DNA from: Stutzerimonas stutzeri RCH2
Lineage (GTDB): Bacteria > Pseudomonadota > Gammaproteobacteria > Pseudomonadales > Pseudomonadaceae
NCBI RefSeq assembly: GCF_000327065.1
Contig: NC_019936.1
Coordinates: 2,880,001-2,944,000 of the forward strand
Direction: 5' to 3'
Length of the DNA: 64,000 nucleotides
The translations under genes were made by a program, and so were the position numbers. The notes below the pieces were generated by a model. That model worked only from the letters and a program-made list of their open reading frames with translations, did no database searches and had not been told where the DNA came from. Shown here in pieces: positions 17,031 to 26,381 of this stretch; the first letter of the stretch is position 1; every line of letters begins with the position of its first letter.

Positions 17031-17657
17031 TCAGGTGAAGGAATTGCGCTTGGCGATTTCCGCCAGATCGACCAAGGTGCGGACCCTGAGCTTCTCCATG
17101 ATGCGCGTCTTGTAGCAGCTGATGGTTTTATTGCTGAGCGCCAGATCCTCGCCGATCTGCTTGTTCGAGTGCCCCAGCGCCAAAAGACGCAGCACAGTGA
17201 TTTCCCGGTCCGAGAGCGAATTCAATCGCTCGACTTCCGACCCCGAAGCATCGCGATGGCTGACGGAGCTGGCGGTCAGGCTCGGAAAATAATCGTAGCC
17301 GGACTTTATCGCCTGAATCGCGCTGCTCAGCTCGCCAAGGTCTCCGCTCTTGCAAACGTAGCCCGCCGCGCCTGCCTGGCGGCACCGCGTGGAAAACAGT
17401 CCTGCCGGCTGCGAGCTCAGCACCAAGACCTTGAGCGCATCATTCAACAGCCGTAAACGCATGATCACCGACAAACCGTCCAGCTTCGGGATGCCGATAT
17501 CGACAATGACCAGGTCAGGCTGAAGTACCTTGGCCTGCTGTATGGCATCGACGCCGTTGTCGGCCTCCCCGACTACGCTATAACCATCACGCTCGAGCAG
17601 CATGCGCACTGCCAGACAGATGAATGGATGATCGTCAACGATCAGGACTGTTTTCAT
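17031..17657 (-). CDS. NarL/LuxR-family response regulator, BvgA/RocA-like
   Basis: A 208-residue two-domain regulator. The receiver has DD at 8-9, phospho-acceptor D53 and K103 in YVCKSGD; the C-terminal LuxR helix-turn-helix (about 145-205) has LSDREITVLRLLALGHSNKQIGEDL and NKTISCYKTRIMEKL. The overall look is that of BvgA, EvgA and the Pseudomonas RocA regulators, whose partners are unorthodox kinases with REC and Hpt modules. Only a truncated, frameshifted REC-Hpt gene lies downstream, 75 bases away, so its phosphodonor is probably encoded elsewhere. The upstream region is AT-rich, typical of a regulated promoter. Confidence 0.88.
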   Translation of the reverse strand: MKTVLIVDDHPFICLAVRMLLERDGYSVVGEADNGVDAIQQAKVLQPDLVIVDIGIPKLDGLSVIMRLRLLNDALKVLVLSSQPAGLFSTRCRQAGAAGYVCKSGDLGELSSAIQAIKSGYDYFPSLTASSVSHRDASGSEVERLNSLSDREITVLRLLALGHSNKQIGEDLALSNKTISCYKTRIMEKLRVRTLVDLAEIAKRNSFT

Positions 17658-18177
17658 GCATTACATAACCGAGGCGTACTGAAGGCACTATGACAGAGCT
17701 CATCTGATACTGGCAATTTATGTGAACCACTTAGCATTATTGTTTAAGCGATATCAATTTCAGTATGGACTTTAATCTAATTCCATAACCGCACATTTTA
17801 GAAACAGGAAAACTGTAGCCCGCTAGCGTGGCAACTAACGCTGCCAAACAAGCACATCGGTTAAGTTCTGGCCGCCATAAGTCCGCCTATCTCGGGCATG
17901 AGCTTGGCTAAACCAGCCAGGAGACGTTTCTGCTCCGCAACCCACAAGCAATCAGACCGCCTGTCTCATCGCCCGGGCAGCCTCGCTGCTTGCCCGCCCC
18001 TCAACCGCGCACACGCCAGGTTCTGCGTGTAAACTTGCACCCTGTTTTTCACAGGGCCCTTGGCGCAACCCGGCCGAACAGGGCATGCGCCGTGTCTCAG
18101 CCAGGCGCCCTGCCTAGCTGCCGGGTGATGTGAGAACGCCCCTTCAGGAAATGCTGCAGCAACACTGCTGGAACCCC
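17658..18177. other. AT-rich intergenic region between the regulator and dusA
   Basis: About 520 bases without a convincing gene. The part at 17690-17820 is clearly AT-richer than the surroundings and is the probable promoter zone of the minus-strand regulator. Near dusA, CCCTG-TTTTTCA-CAGGG (about 18040-18056) can form a small hairpin. Open frames here on both strands look like shadows. Confidence 0.4.
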
Positions 18178-19182
18178 ATGTACGAATCCGCCATAGCCGA
18201 AACGACGCGCCCTGCACCCTCCCGCCGCTTCTCCGTCGCGCCGATGATGGACTGGACGGACAGGCACTGCAGATACTTCCTGCGCCAACTCTCGCGACAT
18301 GCACTGCTCTACACCGAGATGGTCACCACCGGTGCGCTACTGCATGGCGATGCGCAGCGGTTTTTGCGGCATGACGAGAGCGAGCACCCACTGGCTCTGC
18401 AGCTGGGCGGTAGCGTACCGGCGGAGCTTGCCGCTTGCGCGAAGCTCGCCGAAGCCGCCGGTTATGACGAGGTGAATCTCAACGTTGGCTGCCCCAGCGA
18501 TCGGGTGCAGAACAACATGATCGGCGCCTGCCTGATGGGCCATCCGCAACTGGTCGCCGATTGCGTCAAGGCCATGCGCGATGCAGTGGGCGTTGAGGTC
18601 ACCGTCAAGCACCGCATTGGCATCAACGGGCGCGACAGCTATGCCGAGCTGTGCGATTTCGTCGGTCAGGTACGCGACGCCGGCTGCCGCAGCTTTACCG
18701 TGCACGCGCGCATCGCCATCCTCGAAGGTCTGTCACCGAAGCAGAACCGCGAAGTCCCGCCATTGCGTTACGACATCGCCGCGCAGCTGAAACAGGACTT
18801 CCCGGACCTCGAGATCATCCTCAACGGCGGTATCAAGACGCTGGATGAATGCCGCGCGCACCTGCAAACCTTCGATGGCGTCATGCTGGGTCGCGAGGCC
18901 TACCACAACCCCTATCTGCTGGCCCGCGTCGATCACGAGTTGTTCGGCAGCGATACGCCGGTGATCGGCCGGGCGCAGGCTCTGCGCAACATGCGGCCGT
19001 ATATCGAGCAGCATCTGGCGGAAGGCGGCGCGATGCACCACATCACTCGGCATGTACTTGGTCTGGGCCAGGGCTTCCCCGGCGCGCGGCGCTTCCGCCA
19101 GCTGCTTTCGGTGGACATTCACAAGACCAGCCAGCCTCTTGCGCTGCTCGATCAGGCGGTAACGCTACTCGAAGGGCACTGA
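18178..19182 (+). CDS. dusA: tRNA-dihydrouridine(20/20a) synthase DusA
   Basis: FMN-dependent enzyme that reduces uridine to dihydrouridine in the tRNA D-loop; 334 residues from the ATG at 18178. Visible features are the FMN-barrel start FSVAPMMDWTD, NVGCPSDRVQ with the catalytic C105, KHRIGI, VHARIAILEGLSPKQNREVPPL and ILNGGI. An in-frame ATG at 18130 would add 16 residues (MRTPLQEMLQQHCWNP) not expected in DusA. It is followed by tal on the same strand. Confidence 0.95.
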   Translation: MYESAIAETTRPAPSRRFSVAPMMDWTDRHCRYFLRQLSRHALLYTEMVTTGALLHGDAQRFLRHDESEHPLALQLGGSVPAELAACAKLAEAAGYDEVNLNVGCPSDRVQNNMIGACLMGHPQLVADCVKAMRDAVGVEVTVKHRIGINGRDSYAELCDFVGQVRDAGCRSFTVHARIAILEGLSPKQNREVPPLRYDIAAQLKQDFPDLEIILNGGIKTLDECRAHLQTFDGVMLGREAYHNPYLLARVDHELFGSDTPVIGRAQALRNMRPYIEQHLAEGGAMHHITRHVLGLGQGFPGARRFRQLLSVDIHKTSQPLALLDQAVTLLEGH

Positions 19183-19313
19183 CCGTTCGCCTGCAAGGAA
19201 CGCCGCCCGCGCAATTGAATCAAAGCCAAGCGCATCCGGGTCCACACGCTCGTTGAGCGGGCCGTCTGGCTCCGGTAAGGTCATGCCACTCATAGGACGG
19301 AGCCCCCTCTTAC

Positions 19314-20240
19314 ATGACTTCCAAGCTGGAACAACTCAAGCAGTTCACCACAGTGGTCGCCGACACCGGTGACATCGATGCCATTGCCCGCCTGAAGCCG
19401 GTGGACGCCACCACCAATCCGTCGCTACTGCTCAAAGCAGCGGCCATGCCGCGCTACGCCGACCACCTCGGCAACGCCATGAAACAGTGCCAGGGCGATA
19501 TCGGCCTGGCCTGCGATCTTTTCGCCGTAGCCGTCGGCAAGCAGATCCTGGAGCTGATCCCCGGGCGCATCTCCACCGAAGTCGACGCACGACTGTCGTT
19601 CGATACCCAGGCCATGGTCCAGCGCGGTGAACGTCTGATCGGTCTGTACGAGCAGGCCGGAATCAGCCGCGAGCGCGTGTTGATCAAGATCGCTTCGACC
19701 TGGGAAGGCATTCGCGCAGCCGAGCAGCTGGAGAAAGCCGGTATCCAGACCAATCTGACCCTGCTGTTCTCCTTCACCCAGGCCGTAGCGTGCGCCGAGG
19801 CCGGCGTATTCCTGATCTCGCCGTTCGTTGGTCGCATCTACGACTGGTACAAGAAGCATGAGGGTCGTGACTACCAGGGCGCGGAAGATCCGGGCGTGCA
19901 ATCGGTCAGCCGCATCTACGACTACTACAAGGCGCACGGTTACAAGACGGTGGTAATGGGCGCGAGCTTCCGCAACGTCGGACAGATCGAGGCACTGGCC
20001 GGTTGCGATCGGCTGACCATCAGCCCGGAACTGCTCGGTGATCTGGCCGAGGCCAGCGGCACGCTGGAGCGCAAACTGCAGCCTGGTCGCGAGTCAGAGG
20101 CGCGTATCAGTCTGGATGAGAAGAGTTTCCGCTGGGGCCTGAACGAGGATGCCATGGCCACCGAAAAGCTCGCCGAAGGCATCCGTCAGTTCGCACGCGA
20201 TCAGGAAAAGCTCGAAGCGCTGCTGGTCAAACTGGCCTGA
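19314..20240 (+). CDS. tal: Transaldolase
   Basis: Pentose-phosphate pathway enzyme moving a dihydroxyacetone unit between sugar phosphates; 308 residues. The Schiff-base lysine is K125 in [12 protein letters not shown], and D31 lies in the conserved [10 protein letters not shown]. The C-terminal half has [13 protein letters not shown] and [11 protein letters not shown]. It stands 131 bases after dusA. Its stop codon abuts the stop of the convergent rssC gene (TGA then TCA), so there is no room for a terminator between them. Confidence 0.97.
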   Translation: MTSKLEQLKQFTTVVADTGDIDAIARLKPVDATTNPSLLLKAAAMPRYADHLGNAMKQCQGDIGLACDLFAVAVGKQILELIPGRISTEVDARLSFDTQAMVQRGERLIGLYEQAGISRERVLIKIASTWEGIRAAEQLEKAGIQTNLTLLFSFTQAVACAEAGVFLISPFVGRIYDWYKKHEGRDYQGAEDPGVQSVSRIYDYYKAHGYKTVVMGASFRNVGQIEALAGCDRLTISPELLGDLAEASGTLERKLQPGRESEARISLDEKSFRWGLNEDAMATEKLAEGIRQFARDQEKLEALLVKLA

Positions 20241-20723
20241 TCAGGACCGCTCCAAAGCGGTGACGAGGTCATGGAAGGCCTCGCGATTGGACTCGTTGAG
20301 GCTCATCAGAATCCGGTGAGCCTCCAACACCTTCGCCTTCACCACCTCCTCCGACTGATCCTGCGAAGGCAGATCGGCCAGGCACTCGGGGCAAGGGAGC
20401 GGCGTGTCGACGATATTGAATACCTGATCGAAGCCCATCGACTGCAAGAGTCGAGTGATATCCGGGTGGGTTGTGACCAGCGTCGGCAACATGCCGACTT
20501 TCTGCCGCGACAGAATCGACAGCTTGGCCAGCAGGCCCAGCGTAGTGCTGTCGATACTACGGCTCTCGGTCAGATCAATGACGATGGACGAGAAATTGAG
20601 CGACGAGAAGATCTTCTCGATCGTTGCATCCAGCGCCGAACAGAGCGTCAGACGGATTTCACCAATGAACTTCAGAACAAAGGTGCCATCCATCTCGGCG
20701 AACTGGATTCTACCAGTACTCAT
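20241..20723 (-). CDS. rssC: STAS-domain anti-sigma-factor antagonist (RssC-like)
   Basis: A 160-residue protein with an N-terminal STAS domain (about 5-100). The motif RSIDSTTLGLL resembles the phospho-serine loop of SpoIIAA-type antagonists, which points to S59 as the phosphorylated residue. A C-terminal extension has a CPEC pair and an acidic helical tail. The start overlaps the rssB stop by ATGA. The partner RssB has a PP2C phosphatase domain and would dephosphorylate this protein, a partner-switching circuit. The gene name follows the P. aeruginosa locus from memory. Confidence 0.8.
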   Translation of the reverse strand: MSTGRIQFAEMDGTFVLKFIGEIRLTLCSALDATIEKIFSSLNFSSIVIDLTESRSIDSTTLGLLAKLSILSRQKVGMLPTLVTTHPDITRLLQSMGFDQVFNIVDTPLPCPECLADLPSQDQSEEVVKAKVLEAHRILMSLNESNREAFHDLVTALERS

Positions 20724-21904
20724 GCAAGGTTCCTGCTCAACACCAGCAAGGCGATATCGTCGGGCATGTCAGCCAGTTCGGCCAACCCGAAGACTCGACG
20801 TAATCCATCCAGCGTGCCACCAGCCTGGGTTATAAGGCCGGGCAGCGCGGACTCTTTTTCTTTGAGTGTCTCACCGGGCAAAAGGTCCAGAATGCCATCG
20901 GAGAGCAATGTCAGACTGAAGCTCTCAGGCAGCTTGAGCTCGAAATTCTGGTAGGTGGCCTCGACGAACAACCCGACCGGCAGACCTCGGCCTTCCAGAT
21001 AGTGCGCGCTGTCTCCCGTATAGAGCACCGGCATCGGCAGATGGCCACCGATGCTGTAGTGCAGCACGTCATGTTCCTGATCGATCACTCCGCCGAGCAT
21101 GGTCACGTGCTTGCCCAGCTTGCAATTGATCAGACCACGGTTGATGTGATCGAGCACTTCCGACGGTTTGAACTCGCGCAGCATCCCGCCGCGGCGCGAT
21201 TCGTACAGCAGGCGGGTGGTCATGAACTTGAGCAGTACGGTTACGAATGCCGATGAAGCACCATGGCCGGACACGTCGGCGAGATAGAAGCCGATGCGCC
21301 GCTCGTCCACGCGAAAATAGTCGACGAAGTCACCGGACAGGTACAGCGAGGGAATGATCTGGTGGGCGAAGTCGAAGCCATCGACGCTCCACGGCGTCAC
21401 CGGCAGCATGTTCATCTGCACCTGACGACCCGCATCCTGATCCTCCTGCAACAGGTGCAGGCTGGCTTGCAGGTCGCGGTTGGCTGTTTCCAGCTGCTCG
21501 CGATAGCGGCGGTTCTCCAGGCGCAGGCGCGAACGATCCAGCGCGCGACGCACCGAGTGTTCGAGCATCGCCAGGTCTTCGAGTGGTTTGATCAGATAAT
21601 CGGCGGCGCCCAGGCGCAACGCCTCGACAGCATCGCTCATCACACCGGCACCGGAAACCACGATCACCGGGAGGTCGATCTGACGCTCGCTGATCTGCCG
21701 GATCAGTTCCAGACCATCCATTTGTGGCATGCGCAGGTCGCAGATCACCAGATCGGGCTGCTCCGAATCGAACAGATCCATACCCTGCGGGCCATTGGCT
21801 GCCTGCAGGACACGGAAACCGCTGTCATCCAGATAGGCAGCCAGACTGGCTCGAACCACATCGTCGTCATCTATGATCAGCAGCGTCGCGCTTGGTTTAA
21901 GCAT
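20720..21904 (-). CDS. rssB: Response regulator with PP2C-type serine phosphatase domain (RssB-like)
   Basis: A 394-residue regulator with an N-terminal receiver (DDDD at 12-15, D56 in LVICDLRMP, K in LIKPLED), a coiled-coil linker (about 130-180) and a C-terminal SpoIIE/PP2C phosphatase (ADVSGHGASSAF, LSDGILDLLPG, DDIALLVL). This matches the P. aeruginosa protein called RssB, which unlike the E. coli adaptor carries a phosphatase domain. The start is set at MLKPSATLL (21902-21904); a further ATG at 21944 is possible. The ATGA overlap with rssC shows coupling. Confidence 0.85.
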   Translation of the reverse strand: MLKPSATLLIIDDDDVVRASLAAYLDDSGFRVLQAANGPQGMDLFDSEQPDLVICDLRMPQMDGLELIRQISERQIDLPVIVVSGAGVMSDAVEALRLGAADYLIKPLEDLAMLEHSVRRALDRSRLRLENRRYREQLETANRDLQASLHLLQEDQDAGRQVQMNMLPVTPWSVDGFDFAHQIIPSLYLSGDFVDYFRVDERRIGFYLADVSGHGASSAFVTVLLKFMTTRLLYESRRGGMLREFKPSEVLDHINRGLINCKLGKHVTMLGGVIDQEHDVLHYSIGGHLPMPVLYTGDSAHYLEGRGLPVGLFVEATYQNFELKLPESFSLTLLSDGILDLLPGETLKEKESALPGLITQAGGTLDGLRRVFGLAELADMPDDIALLVLSRNLA

Positions 21905-22097
21905 GTTCCTACCAGGCGGTATCGCCAGGATGATTGGCGAAAACATTGGCCCCGCGTAACGTCGGGTTGGGTACGTTTCAAGGCGCAGACGGTACTCCCA
22001 TACGTTCGGGGTTTCAAGCCGACCGGCTGGCGCCTTTACAGGTCGAATTGAGGGGAGCTATAAGAACCCAGCGAGCCATATATAAAAGGTTGAGACC

Positions 22098-22397
22098 ATG
22101 AGCCAGAAAGACCGGGATTACAGCGAAAAACGCGATTTTATCCGCATGCAGATCGAAACCACCGTTGCACTGGAACATGGCGATACAAAACTCAGCGGCG
22201 TCTGTATCGATCTATCCAGCACCGGCATGCAGGTGCTGGCCAGTACGGACCTGCGCATGGGCGACAGGGTTCGCGTGCTGATCCCTTCCGAACACAGTGA
22301 ACTGAAAGGCCTCGACGCACAGACCGAAGTCGTTCGCATCAGCCAGCTCGACGATGGCCGGCAAAGCCTGGGCCTCGCCATTCTGTCCATGTCCTGA
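22098..22397 (+). CDS. PilZ-domain protein
   Basis: A 99-residue single-domain PilZ protein. The c-di-GMP binding elements are visible: basic residues in EKRDFIRMQI (R12 and R16) and the second motif DLSSTGM (D/N-x-S-x-x-G). It is probably a small cytoplasmic c-di-GMP receptor. It is divergent from rssB and convergent with mlaA. The window also encodes two HD-GYP proteins that would lower its ligand. Confidence 0.88.
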   Translation: MSQKDRDYSEKRDFIRMQIETTVALEHGDTKLSGVCIDLSSTGMQVLASTDLRMGDRVRVLIPSEHSELKGLDAQTEVVRISQLDDGRQSLGLAILSMS

Positions 22398-22410
22398 CCG
22401 GACCTTATAG

Positions 22411-22432
22411 ATGGCCGCAGTCATGCGGCCAT
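22411..22432. terminator. Hairpin between convergent PilZ gene and mlaA
   Basis: A perfect 9-bp stem (ATGGCCGCA/TGCGGCCAT) with a 4-base loop sits in the 39-base gap between two converging stop codons. It lacks a clear U-run; a bidirectional terminator is the likely role. Confidence 0.5.
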
Positions 22433-22436
22433 GAAA

Positions 22437-23135
22437 TCAGAAGTCGTCTTCGACCTCGCCATCCTTGACGCGGAACTCGCGATTCTGCAGATAGGCGTTG
22501 CGTACGAAAATGTAGCGATCGCCGCGAATCATCTTCTCGGCAGAAAGCAGGCCGGCGCGGGTATCCACCAGGTCAACGCCGCGCGTGACGTTGCGCGTCG
22601 GGACGTGCTCCATGTGCGGATAAGGCTCGAGGAACGAATCCGGCACACGGCCAAAGGCATCACGCACTGTACTTGGCCCCAACAGCGGCAGCACGACGTA
22701 AGGCCCGCTTCCCAAACCCCAGGCGCCGAGGGTCTGGCCAAAATCCTCATCGTTCTTGTGCAGCCCCATGCGGGTCGCCACATCGAAGAACCCGAGCACA
22801 CCAAAGGTGGTGTTGAACAGGATACGGCTGGTATCGATGCCGGCGTCGCGGACCTTGCCCTGCAACAGATCGTTGGTCAGCACGATCACGTCACCGAGGT
22901 TGCTGAACACGTTACCGATGCCGTCTTCGACGAACTCCGGCGTCACCTTCTGGTAACCCTTGGCCAGAGGCTTGAGGGTGTAGGTGTCGACGGTGTCGTT
23001 GAAACGGAACACCGCACGGTTGACACCTTCCCACGGATCTTCTTCGGCCAGTGCAGGCGCCGCGCCAAGCATGGCGACAGTGGCGACGAAACCGGCCTTG
23101 AGCACGGCGATCCAGGCCGTAGCGATCTTGGGCAT
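22437..23135 (-). CDS. mlaA: MlaA/VacJ phospholipid-transport protein
   Basis: A 232-residue protein of the Mla system, which removes misplaced phospholipids from the outer leaflet of the outer membrane and passes them to MlaC. The start at 23133-23135 (MPKIATAWIAV) follows GGAG and gives a signal peptide ending about ALA-EEDPWEG. Conserved parts are NRAVFRFND, SNLGD, RILFNTTFGVLGFFDVA, DFGQTLGAWGLGSGPYVVLPLLGPST. Most MlaA proteins are lipoproteins; no lipobox cysteine is visible here. No other mla gene is nearby. Confidence 0.92.
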   Translation of the reverse strand: MPKIATAWIAVLKAGFVATVAMLGAAPALAEEDPWEGVNRAVFRFNDTVDTYTLKPLAKGYQKVTPEFVEDGIGNVFSNLGDVIVLTNDLLQGKVRDAGIDTSRILFNTTFGVLGFFDVATRMGLHKNDEDFGQTLGAWGLGSGPYVVLPLLGPSTVRDAFGRVPDSFLEPYPHMEHVPTRNVTRGVDLVDTRAGLLSAEKMIRGDRYIFVRNAYLQNREFRVKDGEVEDDF

Positions 23136-23360
23136 TACTTTTTCTCCATAGGTATTGGTGCATGCGGCGCACCGACGCAGACCGCGCAGTATAGAGCGAA
23201 CACCTGATTTTCGGCAGTCAGCCGGACGTTTGGCTTTCATATCTTCACGCTGAGCCAAGCTGCCTTTGGCAAAGGCACAGACAAGGTGCGGCCGCTGGTT
23301 TAACCTTTGATCATCGAGGTTCATACCAAGTCGCCCGTAAACCCATGAGAGGGAAGCAAA

Positions 23361-23627
23361 ATGCCGGAACATGATCTGCAGTCGCAGCTCGAAGAACTGC
23401 GTAATCAACTGGCCCAGGACACGCCGCTGACTGATGAGGAACGGGCTTCGCTACATACAATCGCTCAGGACATCGAGGCCAGACTGGCGACTCAGGATAC
23501 CGGCGAAGCCAACGATTCTCTGGTGGATGGCGTCAACCTGGCGGTAGAACGTTTTGAAGTCAGCCATCCAAACATGGCCATGACGCTGCGCAACATCATG
23601 CAGACCCTGGCCAACATGGGCATCTGA
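23361..23627 (+). CDS. DUF4404 family protein
   Basis: An 88-residue soluble, acidic, mostly helical protein (LQSQLEELRNQLAQDTPLT...), ending in NPNMAMTLRNIMQ-like sequence typical of the DUF4404 family found beside mlaA and queF in pseudomonads. A GAGGG element stands 8 bases before the ATG. It is divergent from mlaA with a 225-base gap. Function unknown. Confidence 0.8.
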   Translation: MPEHDLQSQLEELRNQLAQDTPLTDEERASLHTIAQDIEARLATQDTGEANDSLVDGVNLAVERFEVSHPNMAMTLRNIMQTLANMGI

Positions 23628-23636
23628 AGCAGGTAG

Positions 23637-23661
23637 CGGGTCGCGCTACGGGCGCGACCCG
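23637..23661. terminator. Hairpin between DUF4404 gene and queF
   Basis: A 10-bp GC-rich stem (CGGGTCGCGC/GCGCGACCCG) with a 5-base loop fills the 39-base gap between converging genes. No T-run; probably works in both directions. Confidence 0.5.
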
Positions 23662-23666
23662 TTGCG

Positions 23667-24497
23667 TCATTGACGTACCAGCCGACGATTGTCCACAACC
23701 ATCGCCTCGGTACTGCGATAGGGATTGATATCCAGCCCACCACGGCGCACATAGCGCGCATAGACGGTCAGTTTCTCCGGCTGCAGTAAGCGCTGCAGAT
23801 CGAGAAAGATGCGCTCCACGCACTGCTCGTGAAAATCGGCATGCTGACGAAAGCTCACCAGATAGGCCAACAGACTCTCCGCCTGCAGCGCCGCGCCGCG
23901 GTACTCGACTACCACGCTGCCCCAATCTGGCTGGCCCGTTACCGGGCAATTGGATTTGAGCAGGTGGCTGTGCAGCGACTCCTCGAGCACGCGCCCCGCA
24001 TCGCAGGTCAACAGCTCCGGCTGCGGATGGTCGTAGTGCTCGATGGTCACGTCGAGATCGTCGATACAGCGACCCGGCAGCGCCGCAACGCCCTCTGCCG
24101 CGACCTCGTCCAGCGTGCGCAAGCGCACCCCTACCGGCTTGCCGGCGGCCGCGGACAAGTCATCAACCATCACCTTCGACAGCGCCTCACGCGATGCGAA
24201 GACCGACTGGTTCAGCGAGTTGAGATAGAGCTTGAACGACTTGGATTCGATGATGTTCGGCGAATCGGCCGGAATCTCGAACTCGCCGATGGCCACCACC
24301 GGCTTGCCCGACGGCAGCAGCCAGGACAGCTCGTAGCAATTCCACAGATCCACGCCCTGATAGGGCAGCGTCTCGGCAGTGAGACCAAGCTCGGCCCACT
24401 TCGGCGCGCGCGGGATCGGAAACAGCAGGTGCGGGCTGTAGGTGGCGACGTAGTCACTGGACTTGCCCAGCGGGGAATGTTCGGCGGGATGCTGCAT
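23667..24497 (-). CDS. queF: NADPH-dependent 7-cyano-7-deazaguanine reductase QueF
   Basis: Two-domain (type II) QueF of 276 residues that reduces preQ0 to preQ1 in queuosine synthesis. The substrate/NADPH motif [11 protein letters not shown] is at 84-94; the catalytic C184 and D191 lie in [12 protein letters not shown]. The ATG at 24495-24497 ([16 protein letters not shown]) is the family start, although the frame is open to 24563. A strong terminator lies just upstream and isolates it from the ABC transporter genes. Confidence 0.95.
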   Translation of the reverse strand: MQHPAEHSPLGKSSDYVATYSPHLLFPIPRAPKWAELGLTAETLPYQGVDLWNCYELSWLLPSGKPVVAIGEFEIPADSPNIIESKSFKLYLNSLNQSVFASREALSKVMVDDLSAAAGKPVGVRLRTLDEVAAEGVAALPGRCIDDLDVTIEHYDHPQPELLTCDAGRVLEESLHSHLLKSNCPVTGQPDWGSVVVEYRGAALQAESLLAYLVSFRQHADFHEQCVERIFLDLQRLLQPEKLTVYARYVRRGGLDINPYRSTEAMVVDNRRLVRQ

Positions 24498-24515
24498 GGG
24501 GAAAGGACCTGAACG

Positions 24516-24548
24516 AAAAACGCCGCGAAGTTTAGCGCTTCGCGGCGT
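24516..24548 (-). terminator. Intrinsic terminator of the ABC-2 transporter operon
   Basis: A perfect 11-bp stem (ACGCCGCGAAG/CTTCGCGGCGT) with a 7-base loop is followed on the minus strand by TTTTTC. It lies 43 bases after the permease stop. T-richness on the other side makes plus-strand termination possible too. Confidence 0.8.
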
Positions 24549-24590
24549 TCTTTTCAGCGGCATTGGCGCAGCCGCCGAAGGGAGCGCAGC

Positions 24591-25370
24591 CTACTGGCGC
24601 ATCCCGCGTCCACTCTTGAGCAGGCCGACGGAGACCAGATAGAGCGCCGCCACCGCCACCAGCATGAAGCTGATCGCCACACCGATACGAATATCGGAAA
24701 CGCCAAGGATGCCGTAACGGAAGGCATTGACCATGTGCAGCACCGGGTTGGCCAGCGACAGCGTTTGCCAGAACGGCGACAGCAGGTTGATCGAGTAGAA
24801 CACCCCGCCCAGGTAGGTCAGCGGCGTCAGGACGAAGGTCGGGATGATCGAGATATCGTCGAAATTGCGCGCAAACACCGCGTTGATGAAGCCCCCCAGG
24901 GCGAAGATGCTCGCCGTCAGGGTGATCACCAGCACCGTCACGCCCAGGTGATGCACCTGCAAATCGGTGAAGAACATCGACAACAGCGTGACGATCACCG
25001 CCACCGCCAGCCCGCGGGTGATACCGCCCAGGGCAAAACCGATGACGATCACATGCGGCGAGACCGGCGAGACCAGCAGTTCCTCGATAGAACGCTGGAA
25101 CTTGGTGCTGAAAAAGCTCGACACGACGTTGCTGTACGAGTTGGTGATCACCGACATCATGATCAACCCCGGCACGATGTAGTCCATGTAGCTGAAGCCG
25201 TCCATGTCGCCGATCCGCGCGCCGATCAGGCTGCCGAAGATGACGAAGTACAGCACCATGGTGATCGCCGGGGGCAGCAGCGTCTGCGGCCAGATGCGCG
25301 TGTAGCGACGGATCTCGCGCTGGACGATGGTCTGCAGCGCGACCAGGTTGGGACGCAGCTCACCGCTCAT
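24591..25370 (-). CDS. ABC-2 type transporter permease
   Basis: A 259-residue inner-membrane permease with about six membrane segments and ABC-2 features (SSFFSTKFQRSIEELLVSPVSP, the NPVLHMVNAFRYG region). It forms an exporter with the ATPase encoded directly upstream; the genes overlap by ATGA. Similar pairs occur near queF in P. aeruginosa as I recall. The substrate is unknown; drug, polysaccharide or lipid export are all possible. Confidence 0.88.
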   Translation of the reverse strand: MSGELRPNLVALQTIVQREIRRYTRIWPQTLLPPAITMVLYFVIFGSLIGARIGDMDGFSYMDYIVPGLIMMSVITNSYSNVVSSFFSTKFQRSIEELLVSPVSPHVIVIGFALGGITRGLAVAVIVTLLSMFFTDLQVHHLGVTVLVITLTASIFALGGFINAVFARNFDDISIIPTFVLTPLTYLGGVFYSINLLSPFWQTLSLANPVLHMVNAFRYGILGVSDIRIGVAISFMLVAVAALYLVSVGLLKSGRGMRQ

Positions 25371-26296
25371 GACTTCACCTTCAGATTGTTCTCCACCAGC
25401 GACACGAACAGCTCCTCCAGTCGGTTGGTCTTGTTGCGCAGGCTCAGCACTTCGATACCCTGGGCGCCGAGCAGGCGGAACAGCTCGGTAACGCCCTGGC
25501 TTTTCTCTACCTGCACCTCGAGGGTGTGATGGTCGACCAGCCGCGACGGATAGTTACCCAGCTCAGGCGCCACCAGCTGAGACTCCTTGAGATCGAGCAG
25601 GAAGGTTTCCACATGCAACTGCGTGAGCAGCTCGCGCATGCTGGTGTTCTTGACGATCTGGCCGTGATCGATGATGCCGATGTTGCGGCACAGCTGCTCG
25701 GCCTCTTCCAGGTAGTGCGTGGTGAGGATGATGGTGATCCCCTCGCGGTTGAGTTCGGTGAGGAAGGACCACATCGAACGGCGCAGCTCGATATCCACGC
25801 CGGCGGTGGGCTCGTCGAGAATCAACAGGCGCGGCTGATGGATCAGCGCCCGGGCGATCATCAGACGGCGCTTCATGCCACCGGAGAGCATGCGCGAGGA
25901 CACGTCGCGCTTGTCCCACAGGCCCAGCTGGTTGAGGTAGCGCTCGGCGCGCTCCTTGGCAATCTTCGCCGGGATGCCGTAGTAGCCGGCCTGGGTGACC
26001 AGGATGTCGAAGGCCTTCTCGAACTGGTTGAAGTTGAATTCCTGCGGGACCACGCCCAGGCAGCGCTTGAGCCCGGACGGGTCGCGATCCAGGTCATGGC
26101 CGAACACGTTGACCGTGCCGCCGCTCTTGTTCACCAGGGTAGAGAGGATGCCAATGGTGGTGGACTTGCCGGCGCCATTGGGCCCGAGCAAGGCAAAGAA
26201 ATCGCCTTCGGCCACGTCCAGATCGATGCCCTTGAGGGCCTGGAAGCCGTTGCCATAGGTCTTGGTCAACTGCCGGATGGACAGAGCAGTACTCAT
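25367..26296 (-). CDS. ABC transporter ATP-binding protein
   Basis: A 309-residue ATPase of the DrrA/NodI-like ABC-2 type. Walker A is GPNGAGKST (about 42-50), the signature is LSGGMKRRLMIARAL, Walker B is LLILDEPTAGVD, and the switch histidine is in ILTTHYLEEAE. A C-terminal regulatory extension follows (about 220-309). The ATG at 26294-26296 starts at the first family-like residues (MSTALSIRQLTKTYG) but has no obvious ribosome site; the frame is open further upstream to 26485. It overlaps the permease gene downstream by 4 bases. Confidence 0.92.
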   Translation of the reverse strand: MSTALSIRQLTKTYGNGFQALKGIDLDVAEGDFFALLGPNGAGKSTTIGILSTLVNKSGGTVNVFGHDLDRDPSGLKRCLGVVPQEFNFNQFEKAFDILVTQAGYYGIPAKIAKERAERYLNQLGLWDKRDVSSRMLSGGMKRRLMIARALIHQPRLLILDEPTAGVDIELRRSMWSFLTELNREGITIILTTHYLEEAEQLCRNIGIIDHGQIVKNTSMRELLTQLHVETFLLDLKESQLVAPELGNYPSRLVDHHTLEVQVEKSQGVTELFRLLGAQGIEVLSLRNKTNRLEELFVSLVENNLKVKS

Positions 26297-26381
26297 AAGA
26301 AGTGCACACAACGCAGGGGGGAGTGAGGCTAGATAAGGGCGCAGGCGGCCAATTGCAACCGCCCAGACCACCGCGAACGCT

